Shown one piece after another: positions 24,808 to 33,910 of a DNA stretch of 64,000 bases. Source of the stretch: Candidatus Phytoplasma australiense (GTDB lineage: Bacteria; Bacillota_I; Bacilli_A; Acholeplasmatales; Acholeplasmataceae); NCBI GenBank assembly GCA_000069925.1, contig AM422018.1:806001-870000 (forward strand). Direction: 5' to 3'. Within the stretch, counting starts at the first letter, position 1; each line of letters begins with the position of its first letter. The position numbers were made by a program, and so were the translations under genes. The notes under the pieces were generated by a model. The model searched no databases. It was not told the origin of the DNA and saw nothing but the letters and a program-made list of their open reading frames with translations.

Positions 24808-25770
24808 ATGTCAGAAACACAAAAAATGCAAAAATTAAATAACAAAATAATATTATTACAAAATATGATTTCTCAAATTAAAACCATTGATAAAGAAATT
24901 GTTTTTAAATTAGTTAAACGTTTTTTCAAAACTCTCAATTTATCTACCATCCTAAGAACAATCAAAATCAACCGCAGCACTTATTACTATTGGCTAAAAA
25001 ATCAAGAAAAGAAACGATTACAACGCGAAAAATACCTTTTACAACAAAAACGTATCCAAGCTTTATGTTCTCGTTATCAATATTTTTACGGATATCGTAA
25101 AATAACTCATTTATATCAAAAAACTTTCAACGAACAAATCGCCAAAGAAAAAGTGTATCAAATTATGAAAGAAAATAATATTTGCTGCCGTTTAAGAATA
25201 AAAAAAGTCAAACGTGCATATAAAAACAACTTAAAACCTAAATTAAGTATAGCACCCAACCTTATCAACCGCGATTTTATTGCAACCAAACCGCTTCAAA
25301 AATTATTTACCGACATCACATTTTTCCCAACTCCTGAAGGTTTTGTTTATTTTTCTGCCATCATTGATTCTTTTAACAATCAAATAATCGCCTACCACAC
25401 CTCAAACCGCCAAGATAAAGAATTAATTTTAAATACAATCAAAAAATTACCCCCACTAAAAGACCCTTGTGTTATTCATTCCGACCGCGGCACGGTTTAC
25501 CAATCGCTCAAAGTACAAAATAAACTAATTAAAAAAGGCCTTTTAATCAGCATGTCCAGCAAAGCAACCCCACGCGATAACGCCGTGATTGAAAACTTTT
25601 TCGGCCAAATGAAAAGTATTTTATTCAACCAACATCCGTTTTTATTTCAACAAGAAGCACACGAAATTAAAAAAATTATCAATCGCTTCCCTTCTTTTTG
25701 GAATAAAAGATGGATGTTGGCTAAATTAAATAATTTATCGCCTTTAAAATATTCTCAATCCTTCAGATAA
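24808..25770 (+). CDS. tra5: IS3-family transposase (tra5), right copy
   Basis: 320 residues, same sequence as the copy at 3676-4638, with the complete D-D-E set (FTDITFF, HSDRGTVYQ, VIENFFGQMK). It points out of the element on the right. Upstream, TTGCCA..TATAAT-like AT-rich sequence (24745-24790) includes CAAATATGTTATAATATG, a probable -10. With one copy at each end facing outward, the two could mobilise everything between them as a composite element. Confidence 0.93.
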   Translation: MSETQKMQKLNNKIILLQNMISQIKTIDKEIVFKLVKRFFKTLNLSTILRTIKINRSTYYYWLKNQEKKRLQREKYLLQQKRIQALCSRYQYFYGYRKITHLYQKTFNEQIAKEKVYQIMKENNICCRLRIKKVKRAYKNNLKPKLSIAPNLINRDFIATKPLQKLFTDITFFPTPEGFVYFSAIIDSFNNQIIAYHTSNRQDKELILNTIKKLPPLKDPCVIHSDRGTVYQSLKVQNKLIKKGLLISMSSKATPRDNAVIENFFGQMKSILFNQHPFLFQQEAHEIKKIINRFPSFWNKRWMLAKLNNLSPLKYSQSFR

Positions 25771-26132
25771 TATTTTAATTAATGATAAAATCAACTGCAA
25801 CCTTTTTTAAAGAGAGGTTGCTTCACTGTACATTTTTTTGAGCAAAAATACCCTTGCAAAAACACAAAACATCAAAAAAACGTGATTATTGTGTAAAAAA
25901 ATGCACACCCCTTCATTTTCGAGGGGAATTTCGATGCTTTTTTGCCTATATATAGAGTGAAGGGATAAAAACATATCTTTTGAAACGAGCAAAATATTAA
26001 AAAACTTATAGACAATTTTTTATTTTAATTATTTGTTTTGTTGATTTGAAGAGATATGAAATTATCTATTATTTTTTAGTTTTAAAGAATATTTTTAAAA
26101 CAAAAAAATGTCTAAAAAACATCATCTCCCCA

Positions 26133-26262
26133 GGTATTCTTTGATGAATAGTTTTGAGCCGTCTCTTCTGTGTCGGATTAATTTGGTTTGGTTGCCTGTT
26201 ATGGGGTTGTATTCGATAATGTCTTCGGTGCAACGGTTTCTTTGTTTTTTTATTTTTTGCAT
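26133..26262 (-). pseudogene. DUF2963 gene cut by the element terminus
   Basis: First 43 codons of the same gene as 8921-9202 (MQKIKKQRNRCTEDIIEYNP...), ATG at 26262. It ends exactly where the terminal repeat begins. This shows that the element (or its end) inserted into the second copy of the sigma/ssb block. Confidence 0.85.
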
Positions 26263-26318
26263 TTTTTTATGTTTCCTTTCGTTTGGTATTTTTTTTTATT
26301 TAAGAAAATTTGATATTT

Positions 26319-26525
26319 TTATAAAGATATTGTCGTCATCCTAAGAATCAATAAAATAAATTCATATGAAAAAATATAGTCAATTATTTTAACTACAAAA
26401 TGAGAAACAAAGAACAACCAAAACAAATATGAAAAGAACGAAGAAGTATGAGAGCGAAAATAACAAGCGAGAATAGAAAACGATAAGGTTTTTAAACAAA
26501 AAGATAATTTTTTTTTAATTTTCAT
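26319..26525 (-). CDS. Small hydrophobic protein, copy 2
   Basis: 68 residues, same gene as 8659-8865, with AAAGGAG upstream of the ATG at 26525. Differs by I6K, H24R and D45V; the hydrophobic pattern is kept. Confidence 0.6.
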   Translation of the reverse strand: MKIKKKLSFCLKTLSFSILACYFRSHTSSFFSYLFWLFFVSHFVVKIIDYIFSYEFILLILRMTTISL

Positions 26526-26606
26526 GTTATCGGCTCCTTTCTGATTTATTATCTGAAATTGTTGGCATGTTTGTGATGCTGTGCACCAGGAAATGGGGTT
26601 TTACAA

Positions 26607-26633
26607 GAAAAGACCGCTAAAAATAGCGGTCTT
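26607..26633 (-). terminator. Intrinsic terminator (copy 2)
   Basis: Same 10-bp stem as 8551-8578, ending the gene at 26632-27429. Confidence 0.9.
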
Positions 26634-27429
26634 ATTCTTTTTCTTTTCCCATGATTCTTAAAAGAAGGTTTACAATTCTTAAAAAAATGCTAATTAAAGT
26701 AGCGGCAAAAGCTAATGATACTTGCCATTCATATTTTTCTGGTAATCCTTGTTGAATCATTTGTTCAGTATAATCAAAATGAATAGCTAAATACATTGAT
26801 AAAAAACCTAACATAAATAAACTTAAAGGAATGGCCAAAATACTGTAATATAAAATATTTTCAATTGTGCCCACTCCAAAAAGAACAAAAAACAGACGAA
26901 TTAAATAAGTGAAAAATAAAGCGATTGAAATTATTTGCATAATTGTTGTAAATCTTTGAGTAACTTTTAAAGTACCTTTATAATAAGCATGAGCCATTAC
27001 ACAAAAAATAATCAAAGTTGAGAAAAGTGCGATAAAAACTATTTCTAATAAATTAGAATATATGCAATTAATGAAATGGAAAAAAATTCCTATTGTCAAT
27101 CCTTCTAGAACAGCAAAAAGACAAGAACACAGACGCGACATTTCTACACGTAGCATTGCAGCGATATAAAATATGCTAGTTGCAAAAGATGAAGTTAGAA
27201 AAATTACTTTTATCATCCATAAGTAAGGAAACTTTAATTGAGTCATTTTAAAAAGACTAAAAAAAGTTCCTGCAGTAAAAGCGGTGATTAATAAAAGTAA
27301 AATTGTTTTAAAAGCGACACCTTTGCGTGAAGCTTTGCGTTTGTAATCGGTTGTATCAGAAGAAGAAAGGAAATTATCATTAATTTTTTTAAATAAATCG
27401 TTAACTTTAGTGTTGTTGTTTGATTTCAT
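26632..27429 (-). CDS. Bax inhibitor-1/YccA-like membrane protein, copy 2
   Basis: 265 residues, about 98% identical to 7755-8552. Visible changes include S to A in the first membrane helix, D to G after HAYYK, R to I after TIMQ, and D to G in FGVDTIEN. The GLPEKYEW motif before the last helix is unchanged. Its own promoter region and AGAGGTAACT site are also duplicated, so it should be expressed. Confidence 0.65.
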   Translation of the reverse strand: MKSNNNTKVNDLFKKINDNFLSSSDTTDYKRKASRKGVAFKTILLLLITAFTAGTFFSLFKMTQLKFPYLWMIKVIFLTSSFATSIFYIAAMLRVEMSRLCSCLFAVLEGLTIGIFFHFINCIYSNLLEIVFIALFSTLIIFCVMAHAYYKGTLKVTQRFTTIMQIISIALFFTYLIRLFFVLFGVGTIENILYYSILAIPLSLFMLGFLSMYLAIHFDYTEQMIQQGLPEKYEWQVSLAFAATLISIFLRIVNLLLRIMGKEKE

Positions 27430-27559
27430 TTTAAGTTACCTCTATAATAAATTTAATTTTATACTTTTTAAAGTGTACTTATATATTATTTTTTTTGGTT
27501 TTTTTGTGTTTCGGTTGTTTGCCGAGCGTTGTTGTTTTGTGTGGTTTGTTTGTTAAAGA

Positions 27560-27583
27560 GAAAGGCCCGCTAGCGCGGACCTT
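27560..27583 (-). terminator. Intrinsic terminator after sigma-ssb (copy 2)
   Basis: Inverted copy of 7601-7625. Confidence 0.85.
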
Positions 27584-27663
27584 GTGAAATTTTGATATTT
27601 TATTATTTTCTTTTTTTGCAGTTATTAAAAGACATAAGTTAAAAAAGGATTATTAATGATTTA

Positions 27664-27975
27664 TTAGTTTTTAGGGTCTAAAAAGACGATATGTTTAATA
27701 ACAACTCTTACGTATGTTTTGGTTTCTTTGTTGTTATTGGTGTACTTTTGGACGTCGATTGGTCCTTCGGCGTATATTCTGGAACCTTTGCGTGTATATT
27801 GAGATAGGTTGTCGGCTTGCGTGCGGAAAGCGACGCAGGGTACGTATTGCACTTTATCTTTTATATTTACAGCTAAGTCAAAATCAACTTTAGCAATTTG
27901 TTCTCCTTTGCTGTTTAAAAATTCTTTTTTTGGGTCGTTTGTTAGACGGCCGATTAATTGGGTTCTGTTTAACAT
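27664..27975 (-). CDS. ssb: Single-stranded DNA-binding protein, copy 2
   Basis: 103 residues with the same truncated OB-fold form as copy 1; N13, Q26 and Y60 replace K, R and N. It lies 3 bp after the sigma gene and is coupled to it. Confidence 0.9.
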   Translation of the reverse strand: MLNRTQLIGRLTNDPKKEFLNSKGEQIAKVDFDLAVNIKDKVQYVPCVAFRTQADNLSQYTRKGSRIYAEGPIDVQKYTNNNKETKTYVRVVIKHIVFLDPKN

Positions 27976-27978
27976 TAG

Positions 27979-28650
27979 TTATTTTCTCCTTTTTTTGAAT
28001 ATTTTTTGTAATTTAATAATGCCATTTTCCCGGAGCTTAAATACCTGTCTCGGAGAAAAGTTTTCATTGTATTTCTTTTTTAATTCTTCCGCAATTTCTT
28101 CGGTGGAGCGAATAAATTTATTGTTATCTTCAACATCTTTTGCAGAAATTCCAAGACTTAATTTGATTACATCAAATTGCTTGGGAGTTAAATTTTTGGT
28201 TAATATTAGCACAAAGATGTCGTGATGCGCTTGTTTAAGCCATAGTTGATGAGGCGTAAGGATTTTGCTCCATTTGGGTTGTGTTGCTTCTTCCCATTCT
28301 TCAAAATCAACTTTATTTATTTTTTTATTGTTTTGCCGAGGCATTGCTGTTTGGTGGCATTTTTTAATGAGGCCTCTGATGTGAGATTTGATGTTTTTTG
28401 AAGCATAATAAATAAACTGGTCAATGTCTACTTGAAAATCATACCCTTCGAGGGCATTGATTAAACCTAAAACGCCTTCTTGAAATAAATCTTGTCTTTG
28501 AAGTATTGAGGGGAAGTATTTGAACTTACTAACTATTTTATTAACTAGTGGGTAATAAATTTCTACAAGTTGATTTCTGATTTGCAAATTTTTTTTATTT
28601 TTTAAAAATTCTTGAAATAATTCTTTTTTTCTATTTTCATCTGTCGGCAT
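27979..28650 (-). CDS. Sigma-70 family factor (PMU type), copy 2
   Basis: 223 residues, same domains as copy 1 (region 2 at 52-72, region 4 at about 183-215). G93 and T101 replace D and A between regions 2 and 4, and F replaces V before region 4. Same AAAGGAG site inside the hairpin 28657-28686. Confidence 0.85.
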   Translation of the reverse strand: MPTDENRKKELFQEFLKNKKNLQIRNQLVEIYYPLVNKIVSKFKYFPSILQRQDLFQEGVLGLINALEGYDFQVDIDQFIYYASKNIKSHIRGLIKKCHQTAMPRQNNKKINKVDFEEWEEATQPKWSKILTPHQLWLKQAHHDIFVLILTKNLTPKQFDVIKLSLGISAKDVEDNNKFIRSTEEIAEELKKKYNENFSPRQVFKLRENGIIKLQKIFKKRRK

Positions 28651-28656
28651 TGTTCT

Positions 28657-28686
28657 CCTTTCTAAAAAAACGTTTTTTTAGAAAAG
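28657..28686 (-). promoter_or_regulatory. Hairpin over the sigma-gene ribosome binding site (copy 2)
   Basis: Identical to 6498-6527. The terminator-like stem at 28724-28751 upstream is also conserved. Confidence 0.7.
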
Positions 28687-28797
28687 ATAGAAAAATTATT
28701 ATTATTTAGTTTTGGGTACAAAAAAAGACCGACTAAAATAAGTCAGTCTTAAAGAATTTTTAAAAAATAAAAAGTGTCCTAATTATTTCATCAGCCC

Positions 28798-29644
28798 ATT
28801 ATTTTAAAAAAGAAAAAATTATTATAAATTACTTAATTTGGAATCACAGAAGGGGGATTGTTTTTTATTATTTTAAAAAATTAGTTAAAAAAATCTATTT
28901 AATAAAATTAAAAAAAGTTTAAAAAAGATTTCAGTTTGATCCTTCCGAACAATGTTACTTTTGGAAAAAAACAAGCATTTTTTTAAAAGTTTCAAAAGTA
29001 AAGAAAATGAATTATAAGAATATATGGATAATTATACCATGAAATAAATATATTCTTTCATTTTAAAATTACAACAACTGAAAAATGAAGATAAAATTGA
29101 GACCAGATTTCTTTTTAAAAATCCAAAACAATTGATAATGTGTGTGTTTTTGCTTATTTCCTGTTGCCTTTGAAGAATTAGAAAATATTTTCAAAGCAAT
29201 TGAAAAATTAAAATAAAATAGAGAAAAGATGATTTTAAAAATTAAAAACAATTAATAACGTTTTTTCTTCCAATTGTTTCTCTAAACATTCATCATTATG
29301 ATTAAAAAATAATTTTATTTTTAAATTCAACCGAAAAATGATTAAAAACAACGGGCTTAAAGAATTTTAAAAAATTAAAAAAGGATATTAAATGTTTCAA
29401 CATCCAATCAAGTCAAAAAAATAAAAAAAATTCAAAGTGATTGAAAAATGAAAATCTACTTGCCATCATTTTTTTTGAAAAATAAAAAAACAGTCACCAA
29501 ATAATTTTAAAAGAGTTTTAAAATATTTATAATCATTAAAACATAACAGAAAATATATCTACTTTAGTCTCAAGAACTGAAAAATTAAAAAAACTGATAA
29601 CACCAAATTTTTTTATTTCTTCTGATGACTCACTTTCAAAAAAA
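28798..29644. other. Gene-poor AT-rich region
   Basis: No gene with a binding site. Diverged repeats of a unit with (A/T)CAA(T/C)TGAAAAAT..AAAT..ATTTTTAAAAA..CAATTGATAA recur at about 29070-29145, 29195-29265 and 29430-29480. These look like remains of amplified non-coding sequence. Confidence 0.4.
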
Positions 29645-30313
29645 TTATTTTTTTGGATCAAGTTCATTAGGTGAAAAATTTTTCACAATCAGTTGAAAAT
29701 TTTTGCAAAAATAATCTATCCCTGAAATAATAGTTAAAAAAGTTGCTAAAAGTAAAAAAACATCTCCAATTTTATTTATATGTCTAAATATTTCTTTAAT
29801 GGATGGAGGGATTCCTTCTGTATTCAAATATAAACCAAAAAAAAGGAAAAAAATAGCTAAAAAAGTAAATAAAGTTTTGGCTTTGCCTAAAAAAGAAGCC
29901 TCAACCACAACTTCATTTTCAGCAGCCAACATACGAACACCCGAAACCAAAAACTCCCTAATAATAATTACCATCAAAATAGGAAGGAAAAAACGCTTCT
30001 CAATAAAAAAGTTTTTTGGGATTGTTAAAAAACGAAATTGGCAAAGATAAAAAAGAGCGATAATCACGAGCAGTTTATCAGCAATCGGATCAAAAAATTT
30101 ACCAAAAACTGTTTGCTGTTTATACTTTCTAGCAATATAACCATCTAGATAATCAGTGAGTGCGGCTGCTATAAAAATAATTTGAAAAATTAAAATGAAT
30201 TTCCAATCATACTCATCAAAAGACATTAAAGGCAAAAGAACAAAAATTAATAAAATACGAAATACGGTCATTAAATTAGCTAGCAAAGGAAACACAAAAA
30301 AACCTACTTTCAA
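29645..30313 (-). CDS. pgsA: CDP-diacylglycerol-glycerol-3-phosphate 3-phosphatidyltransferase
   Basis: Membrane enzyme that makes phosphatidylglycerol phosphate, first step to phosphatidylglycerol and cardiolipin. 222 residues with about six hydrophobic helices and the complete CDP-alcohol transferase motif D-G-x2-A-R-x8-G-x3-D-x3-D (D57, G58, A61, R62, G71, D75, D79). The frame opens with TTG at 30313; nearby ATGs are out of frame, so TTG is taken as start, with the first in-frame ATG only at residue 15, inside the conserved N-terminal NLMTVFRIL. No strong binding site is visible, so the start is uncertain. Stands alone. Confidence 0.9.
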   Translation of the reverse strand: MKVGFFVFPLLANLMTVFRILLIFVLLPLMSFDEYDWKFILIFQIIFIAAALTDYLDGYIARKYKQQTVFGKFFDPIADKLLVIIALFYLCQFRFLTIPKNFFIEKRFFLPILMVIIIREFLVSGVRMLAAENEVVVEASFLGKAKTLFTFLAIFFLFFGLYLNTEGIPPSIKEIFRHINKIGDVFLLLATFLTIISGIDYFCKNFQLIVKNFSPNELDPKK

Positions 30314-30557
30314 ACATTTTTTTCATGTAAATATTCGCAAAATTACAAAATGATTGGATTAGTCAAATTCAAATTGTTTGCAAAAATTTATTTCTAAACA
30401 TCAACGCTACCATTATTATAACAATTATTGTATTCGAAGAGAAAAAATATTATCCACAAAAGACAATCAAAAAAATTAAAAATATTTGGAAGAGAAAAAA
30501 ATTAACATCATCAACGATACTTTTTTGACTGAAAAAACTAAAATAAGCTTTTTTTAC

Positions 30558-30586
30558 TTTACAAATCGAAAATTTAAAGGTATAAT
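30558..30586 (+). promoter_or_regulatory. Sigma-70 promoter of the tRNA cluster
   Basis: TTTACA, 17-base spacer, TATAAT; tRNA-His starts 33 bases after the -10. Confidence 0.8.
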
Positions 30587-30618
30587 AATTTTGTATTATT
30601 AAATTTATATTGTTAGTT

Positions 30619-30695
30619 GGCGGTTGTGGCGAAGTGGTTAACGCGGCGGCTTGTGGCGCCGATATTCGTGGGTTCGATTCCCATCAGCCGCCCCA
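30619..30695 (+). tRNA. tRNA-His (GTG)
   Basis: Full cloverleaf with anticodon GTG. The extra 5' G pairs with C73, the identity mark of tRNA-His. CCA is encoded. Confidence 0.95.
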
Positions 30696-30718
30696 ATAAT
30701 ACAAAAAAGATAAAACTA

Positions 30719-30793
30719 AGGCCCATAGCCAAGTGGTAAGGCAACGGACTTTGACTCCGTGATTCGCTGGTTCAAATCCAGCTGGGTCTGCCA
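30719..30793 (+). tRNA. tRNA-Gln (TTG)
   Basis: Acceptor AGGCCCA/TGGGTCT, anticodon TTG in ACTTTGACT, encoded CCA. Confidence 0.94.
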
Positions 30794-30824
30794 TTTTTTT
30801 TAAACCTTACAAAAAAATTTAAAA

Positions 30825-30906
30825 GCGGGTGTGGCGAAATGGTAGACGCACTAGATTTAGGATCTAGCGCTTGTGCGTGCAGGTTCGACTCCTGTCACCC
30901 GTACCA
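30825..30906 (+). tRNA. tRNA-Leu (TAG)
   Basis: Class II tRNA with long variable arm, anticodon TAG in ATTTAGGAT, encoded CCA. Confidence 0.95.
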
Positions 30907-30917
30907 TCAAATATTTA

Positions 30918-30992
30918 AGGGATATGATGTCAACGGTAGCATAACGGTCTCCAAAACCGCTCGTTCGGGTTCGAATCCTGATATCCCTGCCA
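30918..30992 (+). tRNA. tRNA-Trp (CCA)
   Basis: Anticodon CCA, acceptor AGGGATA/TATCCCT, encoded CCA end. Reads UGG only, in line with UGA serving as stop in phytoplasmas. Confidence 0.95.
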
Positions 30993-32862
30993 TTTCAAAA
31001 AACAAAAAAGATAAATAAGATATAATGGGTTTTGAGTTCATCAAAGCTTTTTTTATTTGGGTTCAATTTAAAAATTTTTTTTATTATAAAATCCAAGATG
31101 ATAAATATTTTTAAATTAATCAAAGCTTCTGTTGTTTTAAATTTAACCGAAATAAAAACACTAAAAAATTAAAATCTTATAATTAAACATTGAAGGCTGA
31201 CTTTTTTAAGTTATTTTTTTTATTTTTTGGCAAAATTTTTTTCCAAAAATTAAAAAAAGATCATAATTTTAATTTATTAGTAATAATCAAAAATAGTTGT
31301 TGAATGAAGTGTTTTTAATTATTTTGAAGTTTGCCCAATATTCTTAAATGTGTGCATAAATTTTGCATAAATTAATGCTTCCTAGATAATTGGATAAAGC
31401 TTGCTTTTGTTTTATATTTTATATTGCTTTTAAGTTAAAAATTTGGTTTTTTGAACTAAATAACAAAAAAATATTAGATATAAAAAATGAAAAATGAAGC
31501 GGTTTAAAAAATAAATTTAGGATTGGGTTGTTGAAAAAATTAGCCTTCTAGCTTGAGGGCTTTAAGTATTGCAAAAAAATCTCTTTATTAAATTTTTGTT
31601 GTTGATAATTTTTTTTAATAGTTATAATAATAGTAATAATAGTAAGTTAATAAAAAGTAATGTTTTAGAAAATGATAACAAATATTTAGGAATAAATTTT
31701 TGCTTTTCATCATTGGAAAAATACTTTTGTTTATTCAAAACCCCAATATTTGGGAGCATTCGCTATTGGATACTTTTGTTTTTTAAAAAAATATAGAACT
31801 TACTATAAAAAAATGAAAAATAGAGCTGTTTTAAAAAAATAAATTTAGGATTTTCAAAAACTTATGGATACTTTTTATTTTTGACAAAAATATAGGATTG
31901 ACCGAAGTGTTAAGTTTTTAAAAAATTTCAAAATTTTAATCAGTCTTTAAAATTTAAAATCAGTGAAGTTTTTGCGTATCTTTTTAGAATAAAAAATAAT
32001 TTTTAAATTTTGGTGAAAAAAGTTTTTCAACTGCAATATTAGAAAACATTTTAGTTGGTATAAATTTTTAAAACAATTTTTTAAGTCAGTCTTTTTTTCT
32101 TTTGGAAACTTAAAAAAATAATTTTTAAATTTTGGTGAAAAAAATCAAAAAACATTACAGTCATAAATTACAAAAATATCAAAAAAATATTTTGCAAATA
32201 TACACAAAAGAAACAAAATCATCAAAAAAAAGATCGCAACCCCACTAAAATTATATTTGGAGTTGATAAAAAATAAAAAAGCCACAAAAAGCAAAATGTG
32301 GCATTATTTTTTTGAAAAAAGATATTAGAGTACAATTTTGTTGGTGAAAAAATTTAACTTATCTGTTTTGATAATTTTTTTGGCTTGAGAAATTATTTTT
32401 GTAAGCTTGTGAGATTAATGTTTTTTTGTTTGCGGCAAAAATTGAATACCCAAGATAATTCGTAATCGCAATTAAATGAAATTAAAAAAACCAGCAAAAA
32501 ACTAATTTATTTAATAAAATTTTAGAATTTTTTAATCTGAAGAAATTAAAAATTATTAAAATATTTGTAATTTGTAAAGAAAAACCAAAACAAAAGTTAT
32601 CTACAAAAGAAAACAACTCAAGAATTTTAAGTTAATTAAAACTTTTTTTGTTTTGGTGGAATTTAAAGGGTTTTTGTTGTAAAATTAAAAAATAATGAAA
32701 TTTTTAATTAATTAAAGCTTTTTTTATTATTTTAATCACGATTAAAGGTTGACATTTTAATATTTTTTTGATTAAATACAATTGTAGATGAATATTTTAT
32801 TTAGTTAAAAAAAGTTATTTTAATTTAAAAAAAATTAAAAGTAGGAAAGGGGGTAATTTTTT
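30993..32862. other. Long non-coding AT-rich region with diverged repeats
   Basis: Nearly 1.9 kb without a supported gene. Repeated pieces: 31455-31530 resembles 31795-31870 (AAATGAAAAAT..AAATTTAGGATT), and 31988-32017 resembles 32113-32143 (ATAATTTTTAAATTTTGGTGAAAAAA). At 31737-31772 is a piece (CCCCAATATTTGGGAGCATTCGCT) that recurs inverted at 52657-52692. A TTG-initiated 75-codon frame at 31569 has a hydrophobic start but no binding site. Confidence 0.5.
32281..32311 (+). terminator. Orphan terminator-like hairpin
   Basis: GCCACA/TGTGGC stem with a 10-base loop then ATTATTTTTTT. No gene lies upstream on the plus strand, so it may close a small RNA or be a relic. Confidence 0.5.
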
Positions 32863-33543
32863 TTGGACATAAGCGGAATGTTTAATCAAATTAAGAGTCT
32901 TATAGAAGCAAAGCCATTAATGTTTTTGGGAACTCTTTGCATTTTTTTCCCAGTTATTTTATTTCTCTTAATAAAATTAATTGTTAAATTATTGTTGTTT
33001 ATCTATTATATAAATTTCAAAATTGCTAACCTATTTAGTAATTCTACAAACTCTCAAAAAAAGAAGAAAGATGATGATCAAAATAATTTACCAAATATTT
33101 TAATCAATAATAGAGATTTAAATTCTAATTTGGATTCTAATTGTTTAATTAATTTGAAATTAATGGAACTAATGGCAAAAAAAGAAAATAATGGCCGTTT
33201 GCAAACTGACTTCTTAGAAATAAGACAAAAAATGTTAGAAACACAATTCAATCAAAAAATTTTTGAAATAGAAATGAAGCAAAAAATAAAAGATCTAGAA
33301 GAAAGTAAAAAACAAAATAACATCGCTCAACAACCAAGAAAAAATTACAATGAAATCCCTGACGCTTTGAGGAAAATTTTAGAAAAATTAAACAACGTTG
33401 AAGAAATGCAATTTGAAATTTTAAAAGACTATACTCAAAAAACTCACTATGACTCCAAAGACAAAACATTATACGTTCATCCAGAAGACTTTTTGCATAT
33501 GAATAAAGCATTAATGGAAGAAAAATACAAAAAATTAAATTGA
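32863..33543 (+). CDS. Membrane-anchored hypothetical protein
   Basis: 226 residues from TTG at 32863, preceded by AGGAAAGGGGG; an ATG at 32878 is the alternative. A long hydrophobic stretch (about 19-50, MFLGTLCIFFPVILFLLIKLIVKLLLF) is followed by a lysine/asparagine linker, a coiled coil (about 103-150) and a C-terminal helical part ending in MEEKYKKLN. The stop is TGA. It has its own terminator. I do not recognise the family; a single-anchor cytoplasmic scaffold is plausible. Confidence 0.7.
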   Translation: MDISGMFNQIKSLIEAKPLMFLGTLCIFFPVILFLLIKLIVKLLLFIYYINFKIANLFSNSTNSQKKKKDDDQNNLPNILINNRDLNSNLDSNCLINLKLMELMAKKENNGRLQTDFLEIRQKMLETQFNQKIFEIEMKQKIKDLEESKKQNNIAQQPRKNYNEIPDALRKILEKLNNVEEMQFEILKDYTQKTHYDSKDKTLYVHPEDFLHMNKALMEEKYKKLN

Positions 33544-33547
33544 ATTG

Positions 33548-33578
33548 ACCATCACTTTATTTAAGTGATGGTTTTTTT
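33548..33578 (+). terminator. Intrinsic terminator
   Basis: ACCATCAC/GTGATGGT stem then seven Ts, directly after the stop of the preceding gene. Confidence 0.92.
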
Positions 33579-33910
33579 ATTGGATAATTAACCTTGGTTA
33601 TTTCAATGATAATTATTAATTGGAAGATATTTTGTTGGTTTTTCAAGATTTTTATGTATTTTTAATTTTTTTTATAAATTTTTTATAAAAAGATAATGTA
33701 TAAGAAAATAAAGTAATTTTTGCAATATTAAGCACGAAGTTCAAAAATTCTTTAATTGTTTTATTTTTTTGTCAATTTTTATTCCTGAAAAAAATTAATA
33801 AGTCAAAGGGAAATAACAAAAGATAAAAATAGGATTAATTAATCAAAAAATTCAAAAAAACTAAAAAAGGATAAAGTTATTTTTTAGTTTTAAGAGTTTT
33901 TTTATTTTTT
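33573..33910. other. Intergenic, nothing recognised
   Basis: AT-rich; no gene, RNA or clear hairpin seen beyond the terminator at its left edge. Confidence 0.5.

Larger units (their letters stand above)
3314..26132. mobile_element. PMU-like composite mobile element
   Basis: A 22.8-kb segment bounded at both ends by inverted copies of the same 1,680-bp unit (terminal repeat, tra5 and the 3' part of a methyltransferase). Content matches what is known of phytoplasma potential mobile units: tra5, sigma factor, ssb, dnaB, tmk, HU, an hflB-like ATPase and an smc-like coiled-coil protein. dnaG, usual in these units, is absent. The right terminus cuts a DUF2963 gene at 26132/26133 and the left one abuts a truncated older copy. 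I infer the element limits from the shared outer sequence TGGGGAGATG; I cannot see a clear target duplication. Confidence 0.75.
24453..26132 (+). repeat. Long inverted repeat, right arm
   Basis: Partner of 3314-4993, including a full tra5 and the 362-bp non-coding terminal repeat (25771-26132) that ends in CATCTCCCCA. Its outer edge cuts a DUF2963 gene. Confidence 0.9.
26133..28797 (-). repeat. Inverted duplication, right copy
   Basis: Partner of 6387-9050; see that entry. Differences between copies are few and mostly change amino acids. Confidence 0.88.

Noticed and set aside
26108-26344. 78-codon plus-strand frame
   Set aside because: It crosses the PMU junction and runs antisense to the cut DUF2963 gene and its leader.
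29069-29251. 60-codon minus frame
   Set aside because: Low-complexity AT sequence without start signals, inside a region of diverged repeats.
31569-31796. 75-codon TTG frame with a hydrophobic N-terminus
   Set aside because: No binding site and it overlaps a dispersed non-coding repeat; chance signal-like sequence is common at this base composition.
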